Shown here: in pieces, positions 17,500 through 27,243 of the stretch
Layout: each line of letters starts with the position of its first letter
Numbering within the stretch: position 1 is the stretch's first letter
From: Acinetobacter sp. NIPH 298
GTDB taxonomy: Bacteria; Pseudomonadota; Gammaproteobacteria; Pseudomonadales; Moraxellaceae
Direction of reading: 5' to 3'
Length of the DNA: 64,000 bases
Assembly (NCBI RefSeq): GCF_000369505.1
Contig: NZ_KB850055.1
Location: 806,001-870,000 of the forward strand
The notes under the pieces: model-generated
Database searches by the model: none
What the model saw: only the letters and a program-made list of their open reading frames with translations
Told to the model about the DNA's origin: nothing
Made by a program: the position numbers and the translations under genes

Positions 17500-19512
17500 A
17501 TGAAACATTCAAATGCGACACAACAAATGGATATTTTGAATAAAGAAATTATTCAGCAAACTTTCCATAAATTATTGCCACAGTACGCTTTTAAAAATCC
17601 AGTCATGGCATGTGTTTGGATTGGAACGGTGTTAACCATCGCGGCAACTGTGATGGGGAGCACCAGTTTTGGATTTGGTATTTTACTCAGCTTGATCTTA
17701 TTGGTAACCGTTTTGTTTGCCAATTATGCAGAAGCAGTAGCAGAAGCCAAAGGACGTGGACAGGCATCTTCTTTACGCCAAGCTCGTGAAAACTTAACGG
17801 CAAATAAAATTGCTGATCTAAATGCTACTCCAATGGTGATTTCTGCAAATTTATTAAAAAAAGATGATTTGGTGATCATCAAAGCTGGTGAAATCGTGCC
17901 TGCAGATGGTGAAATCATTCAAGGTTTTGCCACCATTAATGAGTCGGCGGTGACAGGTGAGTCTGCACCTGTATTACGTGAAGCCAATACGGATCGGTCA
18001 GGTGTGATTGGGGGTACCAAAGTTTTATCAGATCAAATTATTGTTCGTGTCAGTAATGAGGCAGGCAATAGTTTTTTAGATCGCATGATTGCTTTGGTTG
18101 AGGGTGCAAATCGTCAAAAAACACCGAATGAAATTGCGCTGAGTATTTTACTGAACATCATGACCATTACTTTTATTGTTGTGGTTGCAACATTACCGTT
18201 TATTGGTTCTATGGTTGGGATCAAAATCAGTCTGGTAATGTTGATTGCGTTATTGGTCTGTCTCATTCCAACAACAATTGGTGGTTTGTTGCCTGCGATT
18301 GGGATTGCAGGGATGAACAGAGCCTTAAAAGCCAATGTATTGGCGAAGTCAGGTAAGGCAGTTGAGGTTGCTGGTGATATTGATGTATTGCTGTTGGATA
18401 AAACAGGCACAATAACCTATGGTGATCGCCAAGCAACCGCTTTTTACCCATTGGCTGGTGTGAGTCCAAGTGAATTACGCCAAGCAGCAATGCTCACGTC
18501 TTTTGCTGACCCAACGCCTGAAGGTAAATCTGTCGTGAGTTTAGGTAAAGAAATGGGTGAAAGTATCCGTGAACCTAAAGACGCAGAATTTATTCAGTTT
18601 AGTGCTTCAACACGGTTATCTGGGGTTGATTTAGCGACAGGGCAAAAAATTCGCAAAGGCGCAGTGGATGCGATTCTAAAATTTACCCAGCAAGAGATTA
18701 AAGACAATATTGAGCTGAAAGCCCGTGTAGAACAAGTCGCGTCTAAAGGCGCAACACCATTGGTTGTTGCATCGAATCATACAATTTTAGGTGTGATTGA
18801 ACTTTCAGATGTGATTAAGCAAGGGATTAAAGAGCGCTTTGCATTGTTGAGAGAGATGGGGATTAAAACCATCATGGTAACAGGGGATAATCCTTTGACC
18901 GCAGCCGCAATTGCCGCTGAAGCAGGCGTGGATGATTATATTGCTGAAGCTCGACCTGAAGATAAATTAGCTTGTATTCGTAAAGAGCAAGCCGCAGGGA
19001 AATTGGTCGCAATGGTTGGCGATGGAACCAATGATGCACCCGCTTTGGCACAAGCAGATATTGGTTTGGCAATGAACTCTGGCACGCAAGCTGCAAAAGA
19101 AGCGGGAAATATGGTTGATCTAGATTCTGATCCAACCAAACTGCTTGATGTGGTAGAAATTGGCAAGCAGCAATTGATTACCCGCGGTGCATTGACCACA
19201 TTTTCTTTAGCCAACGATGTGTCTAAATACTTTGTGATTTTGCCTGCACTGTTCGCCGTTGCGATTCCTCAGCTTGATGTCTTGAATATTTTGCAGTTGG
19301 GTAGTCCAAGCAGTGCGGTGATTTCTGCATTGATTTTTAATGCACTGATCATTCCGATGTTGATTCCTTTAGCGCTTAAAGGAGTGCAATTTAAACCTGC
19401 CAGTGCGTTGCAATTGTTACGTCGTAATATGCTGATCTATGGCGTAGGGGGTGTGGTTTTTCCGTTTATTGCCATCAAATTGATTGACCTTGTTGTGTCG
19501 TTGTGGATTTAG
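17500..19512 (+). CDS. kdpB: Potassium-transporting ATPase ATP-binding subunit B
   Basis: KdpB is the P-type ATPase subunit that phosphorylates itself to drive potassium uptake through KdpA. The phosphorylated Asp is in '[12 protein letters not shown]' (Asp about residue 300). The actuator motif 'TGESAPV' (~residue 151), the 'KGAVDAI' nucleotide-binding stretch, '[10 protein letters not shown]' and '[12 protein letters not shown]' hinge motifs are all intact. The 670-aa length is normal for the family. It follows kdpA by 16 bases with a GGAG site and precedes kdpC by 9 bases, so translation is probably coupled through the operon. Confidence 0.98.
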   Translation: MKHSNATQQMDILNKEIIQQTFHKLLPQYAFKNPVMACVWIGTVLTIAATVMGSTSFGFGILLSLILLVTVLFANYAEAVAEAKGRGQASSLRQARENLTANKIADLNATPMVISANLLKKDDLVIIKAGEIVPADGEIIQGFATINESAVTGESAPVLREANTDRSGVIGGTKVLSDQIIVRVSNEAGNSFLDRMIALVEGANRQKTPNEIALSILLNIMTITFIVVVATLPFIGSMVGIKISLVMLIALLVCLIPTTIGGLLPAIGIAGMNRALKANVLAKSGKAVEVAGDIDVLLLDKTGTITYGDRQATAFYPLAGVSPSELRQAAMLTSFADPTPEGKSVVSLGKEMGESIREPKDAEFIQFSASTRLSGVDLATGQKIRKGAVDAILKFTQQEIKDNIELKARVEQVASKGATPLVVASNHTILGVIELSDVIKQGIKERFALLREMGIKTIMVTGDNPLTAAAIAAEAGVDDYIAEARPEDKLACIRKEQAAGKLVAMVGDGTNDAPALAQADIGLAMNSGTQAAKEAGNMVDLDSDPTKLLDVVEIGKQQLITRGALTTFSLANDVSKYFVILPALFAVAIPQLDVLNILQLGSPSSAVISALIFNALIIPMLIPLALKGVQFKPASALQLLRRNMLIYGVGGVVFPFIAIKLIDLVVSLWI

Positions 19513-19521
19513 GAGTACATC

Positions 19522-20133
19522 ATGAATACATTAGAAAATTTCCCGCTATCTTCTGAGCCACAATCACTCTTTCGGTCTAGCCTAGGTTTAGTGTTGGTTG
19601 GGTTCTTGATTGCAGGCGTATTGTATTGCAGTGTGAGTGTATCTTTGGCTCAATTGTTATTTCCAAAACAGGCTAATGGTAGTGTTATCGAGTTAAATGG
19701 AAAAATTGTCGGGTCAAGCTTGGTTGGACAGGACTTTGCGAGTGATCAATACTTTCATGCTCGTCCAAGTGCCATCGCGTATGATGCGGATGCGGTTGGG
19801 GGGAGTAACTTGGCAGTGTCTAATCCTGAATTGCAAAAGGAAATTAAAGAAAGAACCTTGCAGTTTGCTCAAAACAATCAAATCCTTGAGCAACAAGTAC
19901 CACCAGAGATGATCACTGCATCGGGTAGCGGGATTGATCCAGATATTTCACCTGAAAGTGCACTATTACAGGTGAAACGTGTGGCACAACAACGTGCTAT
20001 ATCCGAGCAGAAAGTCAGAGATTTAGTGCAACAACAGATTCAACCTGTTCAATTGGGCTTGTATGGGCAGGCACGAGTCAATGTGCTTCAGCTCAACATC
20101 GCTTTAGATCAATTATCATCAACCTCACGTTGA
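19522..20133 (+). CDS. kdpC: Potassium-transporting ATPase subunit C
   Basis: KdpC is the single-span periplasmic subunit that stabilises the Kdp complex. One membrane helix (residues ~20-45) is followed by the conserved 'GSSLVGQDF', 'YFHARPSA' and 'GSGIDPDISPESAL' segments, which are diagnostic. The final part carries 'LGLYGQARVNVLQLNIAL', matching the usual 'PRVNVLxLNLAL' ending. The length of 203 aa is typical. It starts 9 bases after kdpB, with AGGAG upstream, and 13 bases before kdpD. Confidence 0.97.
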   Translation: MNTLENFPLSSEPQSLFRSSLGLVLVGFLIAGVLYCSVSVSLAQLLFPKQANGSVIELNGKIVGSSLVGQDFASDQYFHARPSAIAYDADAVGGSNLAVSNPELQKEIKERTLQFAQNNQILEQQVPPEMITASGSGIDPDISPESALLQVKRVAQQRAISEQKVRDLVQQQIQPVQLGLYGQARVNVLQLNIALDQLSSTSR

Positions 20134-20146
20134 TAGAGCTTAACCT

Positions 20147-22795
20147 ATGCAGATCGACCGAAATAACAAAGCAGATGCATGGTTGGCACATAGCCAACGT
20201 GAACAATCTGGACGTTTAACCATTTTCTTGGGGGCGGCACCTGGCGTGGGCAAAACCTTTGCCATGTTGTCGAGAGCACATGAGTTGATGCGACAAGGTC
20301 ATCATGTGCTGGTGGGCGTGGTCGAAACGCATGGTCGAGCTGATACAGAAGCTTTGATTCAAGGGCTGAATGTTGTTCCTAAAAGGACTGTTGAATATCA
20401 AGATCGATTTTTAGATGAAATGGATCTTGATCAAATTCTGAAGTTAAAACCTGAAATAGTTTTGGTCGATGAACTCGCACATCGAAATGTGCCCAATAGC
20501 CGTCATGAGTATCGTTGGCAAGATGTGAATGAGTTACTAGATGCAGGTATTGATGTGTATAGCACATTGAATATTCAGCATCTTGAAAGTCTGAATGATG
20601 TGGTCTATCAAATTACGGGCATTCGGGTGACAGAAACCGTGCCTGATGCATTATTAAAAAGATTAAAAGATATTCGGCTGGTCGATCTTCCTGTACCTGA
20701 ACTATTAGAGCGTATGAATCATGGCAAAATTTATTTAGCGGATGTCGCTCCACATGCCTTGCAAGGCTTTTTTAAGCCAGCCAATCTCACAGCTTTACGA
20801 GACCTTGCAATTCAAACAGTTGCAGGACAGGTGGATATTGATTATCGGGAGAAATTTGTAGCTCAAGGACAAATTATTCCGATTCAAAATCATGTGATGT
20901 TAGCCATTGATGGAACTGAGTTTTCAGATGATTTAGTCAGACGAGCACATCGAATTGCTGAAAGGAGAAATGCGACTTGGAGTGTGATCTCAATTCAAAA
21001 AAGCAAAATTGAAAACAGGCAAACTTTTGCTGTTACTAAAGCATTTAATTTGGCACGTAAGTTGGGTGCAGATACCTATTTATTGTATAGCAATCAAATT
21101 GCAGCAACGATTTTACAGGCTGCTTATGATTATGGCGCATCTAATATTTTATTGGGCAAGAGCGCTAAAAAATCATTATGGCAACGCTTATCTTCAGATC
21201 ATATTGCTGATCAGCTTTTAGAAAAACAACATCCTTTTGAGATTACTTTTGTTCAGCCATTAACGTTAATACATAGCGACCATAAAGCAATGATCAATCT
21301 CTCTCATCATGCTTGGTTAGAACAGGGCTTAGTATTTAATCAACGAGAAGTCATTGAAAGTATTGCAATAGTTCTGCTCGGTCTTATGGTTGCGGCAATC
21401 AGTGATCGGTTTATTGGTTATAGTGATTTAGCCTTAATTTTCATTGTGGCGGTGCTGCTGGTCGCAATGCGGGCACGCATGCTCATTACGATTATGAGCG
21501 TTTTTATTTGTTTTCTACTCTATAACTACTTTTTTATCGAACCACGATTTACCTTTCGAATCAGTGCCGAGCGTGGTGTCATTACTATTATCACATTTAT
21601 CGTTTCAGCTTTATTGGTCGGGCGTTTAGCCAATCAATTACGTGCTCAGGTGCTTAGCCTACGTGCTGCAAATTCTATTGCGCTACAATTACAAGAATTA
21701 GAACGTAAACTTTCCAGTTGTGTGGATATTGAACAGGTCATGACAGTTGCAAAGCAACATTTGGAAAGTGCTTTAAATGCAGCCGTTTGGCTTAGAATTG
21801 GAACATTTGAATTAGGCGATGCCACTTTATTTAATGAAAAAGATCAGATCGCTGCAAATTGGACTCAGAAAAATGTGCAATCATGTGGACGTTTTACTAA
21901 AACATTAACCCAATCTGAATGGTGGTTTAATTCACTGAATCTAGTGGGTGGGTATGGTGTCATTGCCATTCGATTTAATCAAAATCCTGAAAGAATTGAT
22001 TTTGAACAACAACGCCTAGTTGAGTTGATGATTGATGACATTGCTCAAACTGCTTCACGTGTACAGTTATCATTGCAGTTAGAAAACTCTCGTGTGGTGG
22101 CTGAAACGGAGAAGCTGCGTTCAGCCTTACTTTCATCCGTTTCACATGATTTGCGTTCACCGTTGGCTGCAATGATTGGCTCAGCGGACAGTTTAAAATA
22201 TTATGGCGAACAGATGCTTGAAAGTGATCGCCATGAATTATTAGACACCATTCACATTGAAGGGGAACGGCTTGATCGTTATATTCAAAATCTACTTGAT
22301 ATGACTCGCTTAGGGCATCAGGGACTCACTTTGGCTCGAGACTGGATTGGTGTGGATGAGCTGATTGGCTCTGCAACGCAACGGCTTAAACGTTATCAGC
22401 CGAATGTCAAAATCAACGTGACTTTAGCAGATGATTTGCCTCAGCTTTATGTGCATCCTGCCTTGATTGAGCAAGCTATTTTTAATGTCTTAGAAAATGC
22501 AGCCAAATTTTCTCCAGAAAATGTGCCTATAGAAGTGAATATTCAGCAGATCGAAACCTATTTACAGATCGAGATTGAAGATCAAGGTGTTGGTATTCCT
22601 GAAGATGAACGTGAGCAGATTTTTGACATGTTCTATACCATGCAGAGAGGAGATCGCGGTAAAACAGGAACAGGGTTGGGTCTTTCAATTGTAAAAGCGA
22701 TTATTGGCGCACACATGGGGAGTATAGAGGCTTTGGCTGGGACACATGGTCAAGGTACTTTAATTAAGATACGATTACCACTTGATCAGGATTAA
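20147..22795 (+). CDS. kdpD: KdpD sensor histidine kinase
   Basis: This full-length (882 aa) sensor controls kdp transcription with KdpE. The N-terminal KdpD domain has a Walker A motif 'GAAPGVGKT' (~residues 28-36) and 'VLVDELAH'. A universal-stress-protein-like domain follows (~245-370), then four closely spaced membrane helices (~405-500), a GAF-like region, and a kinase core with the phospho-acceptor His in 'SSVSHDLRSPL' (His about 667). ATP-binding boxes 'NVLENAAKFSP' (N), 'DQGVGIP' (G1) and 'GTGLGLSIVKAI' (G2) are intact. It overlaps nothing, starting 13 bases after kdpC and ending 11 bases before kdpE. Confidence 0.97.
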   Translation: MQIDRNNKADAWLAHSQREQSGRLTIFLGAAPGVGKTFAMLSRAHELMRQGHHVLVGVVETHGRADTEALIQGLNVVPKRTVEYQDRFLDEMDLDQILKLKPEIVLVDELAHRNVPNSRHEYRWQDVNELLDAGIDVYSTLNIQHLESLNDVVYQITGIRVTETVPDALLKRLKDIRLVDLPVPELLERMNHGKIYLADVAPHALQGFFKPANLTALRDLAIQTVAGQVDIDYREKFVAQGQIIPIQNHVMLAIDGTEFSDDLVRRAHRIAERRNATWSVISIQKSKIENRQTFAVTKAFNLARKLGADTYLLYSNQIAATILQAAYDYGASNILLGKSAKKSLWQRLSSDHIADQLLEKQHPFEITFVQPLTLIHSDHKAMINLSHHAWLEQGLVFNQREVIESIAIVLLGLMVAAISDRFIGYSDLALIFIVAVLLVAMRARMLITIMSVFICFLLYNYFFIEPRFTFRISAERGVITIITFIVSALLVGRLANQLRAQVLSLRAANSIALQLQELERKLSSCVDIEQVMTVAKQHLESALNAAVWLRIGTFELGDATLFNEKDQIAANWTQKNVQSCGRFTKTLTQSEWWFNSLNLVGGYGVIAIRFNQNPERIDFEQQRLVELMIDDIAQTASRVQLSLQLENSRVVAETEKLRSALLSSVSHDLRSPLAAMIGSADSLKYYGEQMLESDRHELLDTIHIEGERLDRYIQNLLDMTRLGHQGLTLARDWIGVDELIGSATQRLKRYQPNVKINVTLADDLPQLYVHPALIEQAIFNVLENAAKFSPENVPIEVNIQQIETYLQIEIEDQGVGIPEDEREQIFDMFYTMQRGDRGKTGTGLGLSIVKAIIGAHMGSIEALAGTHGQGTLIKIRLPLDQD

Positions 22796-22806
22796 AATCA
22801 TCGTTT

Positions 22807-23508
22807 ATGCCACAAACATTGAACCATCAAGTATCAATTCTTATTATTGATGATGAGCCGCAAATTCGTAGATTTTTGGATATTGCTTTGCGTGCGCAGG
22901 GCTATCAGGTGCAGGTGGCTGAAAATGGCTTGAAAGGCCTAGAAATTTTGGTGACACAACGTATTAGCTTATTGATCTTAGATTTAGGTTTACCTGATAT
23001 GGATGGATTGGAAGTTTTGACTGAGTTGAGACAATGGTCAGATATTCCTGTGATTGTGTTATCAGCTCGTCCTGATGAAAATCAAAAAATTAAATTGCTT
23101 GATGCGGGTGCTAATGACTATGTCACCAAACCGTTTAGCATTCAGGAACTGTGTGCACGCATTCGAGTGATGTTTCGGACTAAGCCGCTACAGATGGAGC
23201 AAGCTTACACTTTTGATGATGGGACATTATTTGTTGATGTGGTAGAGCATGTCGTAAAATTGGCTGGGCAAGAAATTGCTTTAAGTAAAAAAGAATTCCA
23301 GCTTTTAGCATTATTAATAAGCCATCAAGGTAAAGTGGTTACACAAAAGCAAATTATGACAGAATTGTGGGGAAGTACCCATGAAGAAGATACTCATTAT
23401 CTACGCATCTTGGTGAAAAAACTGAGAACCAAAATTGGGGATTCTGCTGTTACACCAAAATATATTGCGACTATAGCAGGTATAGGGTTACGGTTTTCTA
23501 CATTATGA
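22807..23508 (+). CDS. kdpE: KdpE response regulator
   Basis: This 233-aa OmpR/PhoB-type response regulator has a receiver domain with the acidic pair 'IDDEP', the phospho-acceptor Asp59 in 'LILDLGLPDMDG', 'VLSAR' and 'DYVTKPF'. The winged-helix DNA-binding domain covers residues ~130-230 ('LSKKEFQLLALLISHQGKVV', then 'THYLRILVKKLRTKI'). OmpR-type dimers bind direct repeats with 11-bp spacing, which is the form of the boxes seen at 15678, 23545 and 26198. It is the last gene of the kdp operon. An AT-rich region with one such box follows. Confidence 0.97.
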   Translation: MPQTLNHQVSILIIDDEPQIRRFLDIALRAQGYQVQVAENGLKGLEILVTQRISLLILDLGLPDMDGLEVLTELRQWSDIPVIVLSARPDENQKIKLLDAGANDYVTKPFSIQELCARIRVMFRTKPLQMEQAYTFDDGTLFVDVVEHVVKLAGQEIALSKKEFQLLALLISHQGKVVTQKQIMTELWGSTHEEDTHYLRILVKKLRTKIGDSAVTPKYIATIAGIGLRFSTL

Positions 23509-23544
23509 TATTTTATAACTTTTCTTTTTAAATACTTTATAAAA

Positions 23545-23561
23545 TTTACGATCTTTTTACG
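23545..23561 (+). promoter_or_regulatory. KdpE-like direct repeat upstream of glutamine-synthetase-like gene
   Basis: TTTACG-ATCTT-TTTACG has the same half-sites and 11-bp spacing as the box before kdpA. It ends 60 bp before the ATG at 23621. A possible -10 (TTTATACC) lies about 35 bp downstream. Confidence 0.6.
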
Positions 23562-23620
23562 TTACATTAAGCTTGCCCTAATTTATCGTATTTATACCAA
23601 AGTTAGTAAGGTTTAAAATT

Positions 23621-25024
23621 ATGAGTACTGCACTCATGTTAAAAAATAAAGAGAAAAGTATTAAAATTGAAATGCCATTTAATACTCAATCTTTAAATAA
23701 TGTAGAAAGTGCTTTGTTTTTAGAAGAGGTGAAAAATTATCTTTGCTCTTATCCAAACACTAAACATATTGATATTTGTTTGCATGATATTAATGGTCAT
23801 ATACGAGGAAAGCGTATAGACATAAGTTGTTTAAATAAATTAGCTGATGGTTGTTATTTCCCATTATCTGTTTATGCAATGAGTCTGGATGGTAAAGTAA
23901 TAGAAGAAACTGGTTTGGGTAAGTTTATTGGAGAGCCAGATTTCTTATGTAAGCCAATACTAGGTAGTTTAAAACCTTGTCCAACAGACCCTGAACACAA
24001 TGCACAATTGTTCCTAACAATGAAAGATAATGAGTGTGATTGTCAATTTGAACCTAGAAATCTATTAAAGGGTATATTGAGCAAATTACATGAGAAAAAT
24101 TATTACCCTTGTATGGCTGCTGAACTAGAATTTTACCTTTTCAATAATAATGGCTCAGAGAGTGAGATTGCGACTAATAGCCAGTGTTTTGATATCAATA
24201 CACCAAGTGGTTATCAAGATGTCCTTGACGAAGTCGAACGTATAGCAGTTTTACAAGGTATTAATATTACAGGGGTGGTTGCTGAGTCATCCTCTGGGCA
24301 ATATGAAATTAATATACGGCATAGTGATGATGTGCTGGAATTATGTGATCAAGTGATGTTGTTGAAACGAACAGTAAAACAGGTCGCATTAAAGCATGGC
24401 TTGAGTGCAAGTTTTTTAGCAAAACCTGATATGCATAAAGCTGGTAGTGGTATGCATTTTCATATGAGTATTTTAGATCAGAATCAACAGAATATTTTTA
24501 GCACAGAAGTAAAAGATTTATTATCACCCCAGTTGTTAAAAGTAATTAGTGGACTTATTCTATTGTTACCTTCTTCAATGGCAGTCAATGCACCCAATGT
24601 AAATTCATTTAGACGATTTAGAATTGGCAATCATGTTCCTTTAGAAGCAAATTGGGGCGTCAATAATCGTAATGTTGCGATTCGGATACCATGTTCAGAT
24701 ACTGCTAACCAACGCTTAGAGTATCGTGTTGCTGGAGCTGATTGTAACCCTTACTTAACAGTCGCAATGATTCTAATGGGGACATTACATGGTTTAACTC
24801 AAAACTTAGAAGTTCCTAAGCAAGCTAATCAGTTAAAACGTAAAGAAGAACATATTTTTTTAACGACAAATCAGTTAGAAGCTTTAGCACTTTTTAAGGG
24901 AAATAATATTATAAAAGAATATCTTGGAAAAGATTTTATTGATTTATGGTGTACGGTTAAATATGCTGAATATCAGAATATTTATAATCAAATTACAGCG
25001 ATTGAACAAAATTGGGATATCTAG
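23621..25024 (+). CDS. Glutamine-synthetase-like enzyme (PuuA/gamma-glutamyl-amine ligase type)
   Basis: The 467-aa protein has the beta-grasp and catalytic domains of the glutamine synthetase superfamily. Conserved metal and ATP residues appear in 'MAAELEFYLF' (first Glu pair), 'VVAESSSGQYEINI', 'AGSGMHFHMSILD' (His) and 'PLEANWGVNNRNVAIRIP'/'RLEYRVAGADCNPYL' (Arg and Glu). It lacks the biosynthetic GlnA adenylylation loop pattern and is closest by eye to gamma-glutamylputrescine synthetase-like enzymes, which ligate glutamate to amines. The real substrate is not known. It is followed after 9 bases by a small gene. A KdpE-like box lies upstream, so it may respond to potassium limitation. Confidence 0.85.
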   Translation: MSTALMLKNKEKSIKIEMPFNTQSLNNVESALFLEEVKNYLCSYPNTKHIDICLHDINGHIRGKRIDISCLNKLADGCYFPLSVYAMSLDGKVIEETGLGKFIGEPDFLCKPILGSLKPCPTDPEHNAQLFLTMKDNECDCQFEPRNLLKGILSKLHEKNYYPCMAAELEFYLFNNNGSESEIATNSQCFDINTPSGYQDVLDEVERIAVLQGINITGVVAESSSGQYEINIRHSDDVLELCDQVMLLKRTVKQVALKHGLSASFLAKPDMHKAGSGMHFHMSILDQNQQNIFSTEVKDLLSPQLLKVISGLILLLPSSMAVNAPNVNSFRRFRIGNHVPLEANWGVNNRNVAIRIPCSDTANQRLEYRVAGADCNPYLTVAMILMGTLHGLTQNLEVPKQANQLKRKEEHIFLTTNQLEALALFKGNNIIKEYLGKDFIDLWCTVKYAEYQNIYNQITAIEQNWDI

Positions 25025-25033
25025 GAGTTTACG

Positions 25034-25258
25034 ATGTACCATAGTCTAAGTTCCTCTAAGGATATGATTGAAAATCAGGAACTCACAAAAGATCTGTTTG
25101 CGAAGTACGATTTACAAATGATTGATACAGAAAAACTAGCACAGAAGTATTCAACGGCTTCAAAAAAGATGCAGAAATTAATTTTTGCAATTTTGAAAGA
25201 GAGAGGTTTTGATCGAAGTGAAATTGAAAGTTTGTTGAAATCTAATCAAAAAAACTAA
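25034..25258 (+). CDS. Small hypothetical protein, partner of GS-like gene (74 aa)
   Basis: This is a short soluble protein rich in Lys, Glu and Leu, without signal peptide. The C-terminal half looks helical ('ASKKMQKLIFAILKERGF'), ending in 'DRSEIESLLKSNQKN'. The ATG is preceded by AGGAG and lies 9 bases after the GS-like stop codon, so it is almost certainly co-transcribed. The family is not recognised; it could be a small regulator or subunit of the enzyme, which is inference from position. A hairpin at 25273-25300 with T residues further downstream may end the unit. Confidence 0.6.
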   Translation: MYHSLSSSKDMIENQELTKDLFAKYDLQMIDTEKLAQKYSTASKKMQKLIFAILKERGFDRSEIESLLKSNQKN

Positions 25259-25343
25259 TTTAAAGGTTAGAAGCCTACTTGTATTTATATGCAAATAGGC
25301 ATCTAGCAAATTTTTTAATTATCTGAAACTATATTAGTGGGCT

Positions 25344-26123
25344 CTAAAAATATTTTGTTAAAGTAAATACAGCAGCATTTTTAACACCTTTTTTATTAGT
25401 TTCTGTAAATCCACTAGTATCTATATTTGTACCAATAATGGCTAACTCTGCACTTAAATTCATTGGTTTGTAGTTGTAAGTTGTTCCAACTTTCCAATCA
25501 TAAAAATTATTCTCTGATTTTCCGCCATAAATTTCTTTATTCGCTTTTGAGTAGCCTAAGTTTGCAATTGCGCCAAAGTTAGATTGAGCAAAAGGGGTCG
25601 TATATAAAATGTTAAAGTACCAATTATTTATATCCTCACCGAGATTTTTGCTCATTGCTTCCCCACCATATTTGTTTGTGTAGCTTATACTAGGAATGAA
25701 ATTGTCATTTTCGCTTAATAAATTTGTAAGAAAAACTTTGATATAGTATTCATTATAATTTAAATCACTTTTGCCAACATAATTGTATCTAAGCATGCCT
25801 ACATCTAGTGTTGGTTGTTTTTTACCCATATTAAATGAGGTGCTATAACCTATAAAAGGGTCTAGCTCTAGATGTGCTTCATCGCCAAAATCTACATTTG
25901 ATGCAAATGCTGAAATATAGAATCCAGATGAGTGGTTTAAGAGAAAGTTTCCTTGGAAAGCAGTATCATTTTTTGTTTGCGTTTGACCACGCCAGCGATA
26001 TTCACTTGCGAGTGAAGCATTCCCAGATAATTTAAAGTTTATATTTTCAGAGTTTTCTGATGCTAATGTATAACTAGATGGTAGGGCTGAGATCAAAACT
26101 AATAATTTATGAGAATTTCTCAT
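25344..26123 (-). CDS. TorF-family putative porin (TIGR02001/Gcw_chp type)
   Basis: This 259-aa outer-membrane beta-barrel protein has a signal peptide cleaved after about residue 21. The mature start has the family hallmark 'LASEYRWRGQTQT' (residues ~38-50), then 'GFYISAFASNVDF' and alternating hydrophobic strands. The last residue is Phe ('TLTKYF'), as in most porins. The family is often annotated TorF putative porin; transport function is not established. The ATG follows AGAGGAT. It is convergent with the GS-like operon and has its own KdpE-like box 75 bp upstream. Confidence 0.85.
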   Translation of the reverse strand: MRNSHKLLVLISALPSSYTLASENSENINFKLSGNASLASEYRWRGQTQTKNDTAFQGNFLLNHSSGFYISAFASNVDFGDEAHLELDPFIGYSTSFNMGKKQPTLDVGMLRYNYVGKSDLNYNEYYIKVFLTNLLSENDNFIPSISYTNKYGGEAMSKNLGEDINNWYFNILYTTPFAQSNFGAIANLGYSKANKEIYGGKSENNFYDWKVGTTYNYKPMNLSAELAIIGTNIDTSGFTETNKKGVKNAAVFTLTKYF

Positions 26124-26197
26124 AATATCCTCTATGAAATAATAGAAATTTGAGTGATGTATATTAAATTTTCACTCATTTATTTGTAATAAAGTTA

Positions 26198-26214
26198 TCG
26201 TAAAATTTGCGTAA
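26198..26214 (-). promoter_or_regulatory. KdpE-like direct repeat upstream of TorF-family gene
   Basis: On the minus strand the sequence is TTTACG-CAAAT-TTTACG, the same half-site and spacing as the boxes at 15678 and 23545. It lies 75 bp before the start codon at 26123. Confidence 0.6.
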
Positions 26215-26477
26215 ATAAAGTATAAATTATAACAAGGTTATTATTTTTTAATAATTAAAGGTATTTTAATACATAAACACGTCATATTGGGTGGTCGTTC
26301 ATATTTTCCATGAAATAAATTAAAAAGTATTGAAGAGCTCGTTTTTTGATTCTATGATTTGATCTAGATACTCTGAAGAGCTTGTGAGTGCTGTATCAAT
26401 ACTCATTTGCTTGGATTACTTAAACAATGATCAAGTTGTAGTTAAATAGATTTGCTGAAAAATTTTTGGAGGGAATG

Positions 26478-26714
<237 letters not shown>

Positions 26715-26743
26715 TAAAATTACATGCTAAGATTTTTCTTCTT

Positions 26744-26768
26744 AAGTGGAGGCTATTTACCTCCACTT
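26744..26768 (+). terminator. Hairpin, probable terminator of decayed kup
   Basis: AAGTGGAGG and CCTCCACTT form a perfect 9-bp stem with a 7-base loop, followed by ATTTATTTT. It lies 30 bp after the kup remnant. Confidence 0.55.
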
Positions 26769-26894
26769 ATTTATTTTGTGAGTAGTTTACCTCTAATGCC
26801 TTTAGATAAATAATAATTCTTTGGGAATCTAAAATTTTATGCAAATAATCTCAACATTTAATATTTATATAGCAATATGCATCCCAGTCAGCCA

Positions 26895-27017
26895 TCAACC
26901 CTTTACGTATTCAAGAATGTTAGCAGCTTCAACTTCATTTGGTAGTTTATGAGTAAGTACATTTTCATAGAGTTCACTTGAGTAGTCAGTTAGTGTACCT
27001 AAAGCTATATCTGAAAA
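26895..27017 (-). pseudogene. Unidentified 3'-terminal gene fragment
   Basis: A 41-codon open stretch on the minus strand reads like real protein ('LGTLTDYSSELYENVLTHKL', ending 'EYVKG') but has no start codon and is closed upstream by a stop. It lies between the kup remnant and the tRNA-like 3' end in a region of decayed DNA. The parent gene is not recognised. Confidence 0.25.
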
Positions 27018-27180
27018 TTATTGCGCTTAATGTACAATCAATAAATCATTGAAGAAAATTGAGTTCACTTAATAAAATAGCAGCAAATAATGAATTGAAT
27101 TTTTTGTAGTAAAAATCGTAGTAAAAAATTAAATATAAATTATTTTATATATACTTATCAATAGTATATGTTTTTAATTT

Positions 27181-27200
27181 GACGGCCACCGCTTCCGCCA
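27181..27200 (+). other. tRNA-Ser-like 3' end, probable attachment-site remnant
   Basis: The 20 bases end in CCACCGCTTCCGCCA, which fits the T-stem end, acceptor strand CGCTTCC, discriminator G and CCA of a tRNA-Ser. No tRNA body lies upstream; the sequence is AT-rich instead. A textbook terminator follows 7 bases later, as expected after a tRNA gene. This is the pattern left when an element integrates into a tRNA 3' end. The tRNA identity is from memory. Confidence 0.4.
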
Positions 27201-27207
27201 AATATCT

Positions 27208-27243
27208 AAATAAGCCCTTGTTTTTACAAGGGCTTATTTTTTT
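27208..27243 (+). terminator. Strong intrinsic terminator after tRNA-like 3' end
   Basis: AAATAAGCCCTTGT and ACAAGGGCTTATTT form a perfect 14-bp stem with a 4-base T loop, followed by more T. No intact gene ends upstream of it. Confidence 0.85.

Noticed and set aside
23621..25024. Housekeeping glutamine synthetase glnA
   Set aside because: Sequence pattern is nearer to gamma-glutamyl-amine ligases, and the gene lies with kdp rather than with ntrBC.
26340..26420. 28-codon minus-strand ORF starting near 26407
   Set aside because: Too short, weak ribosome-binding site, and inside a region of decayed DNA.
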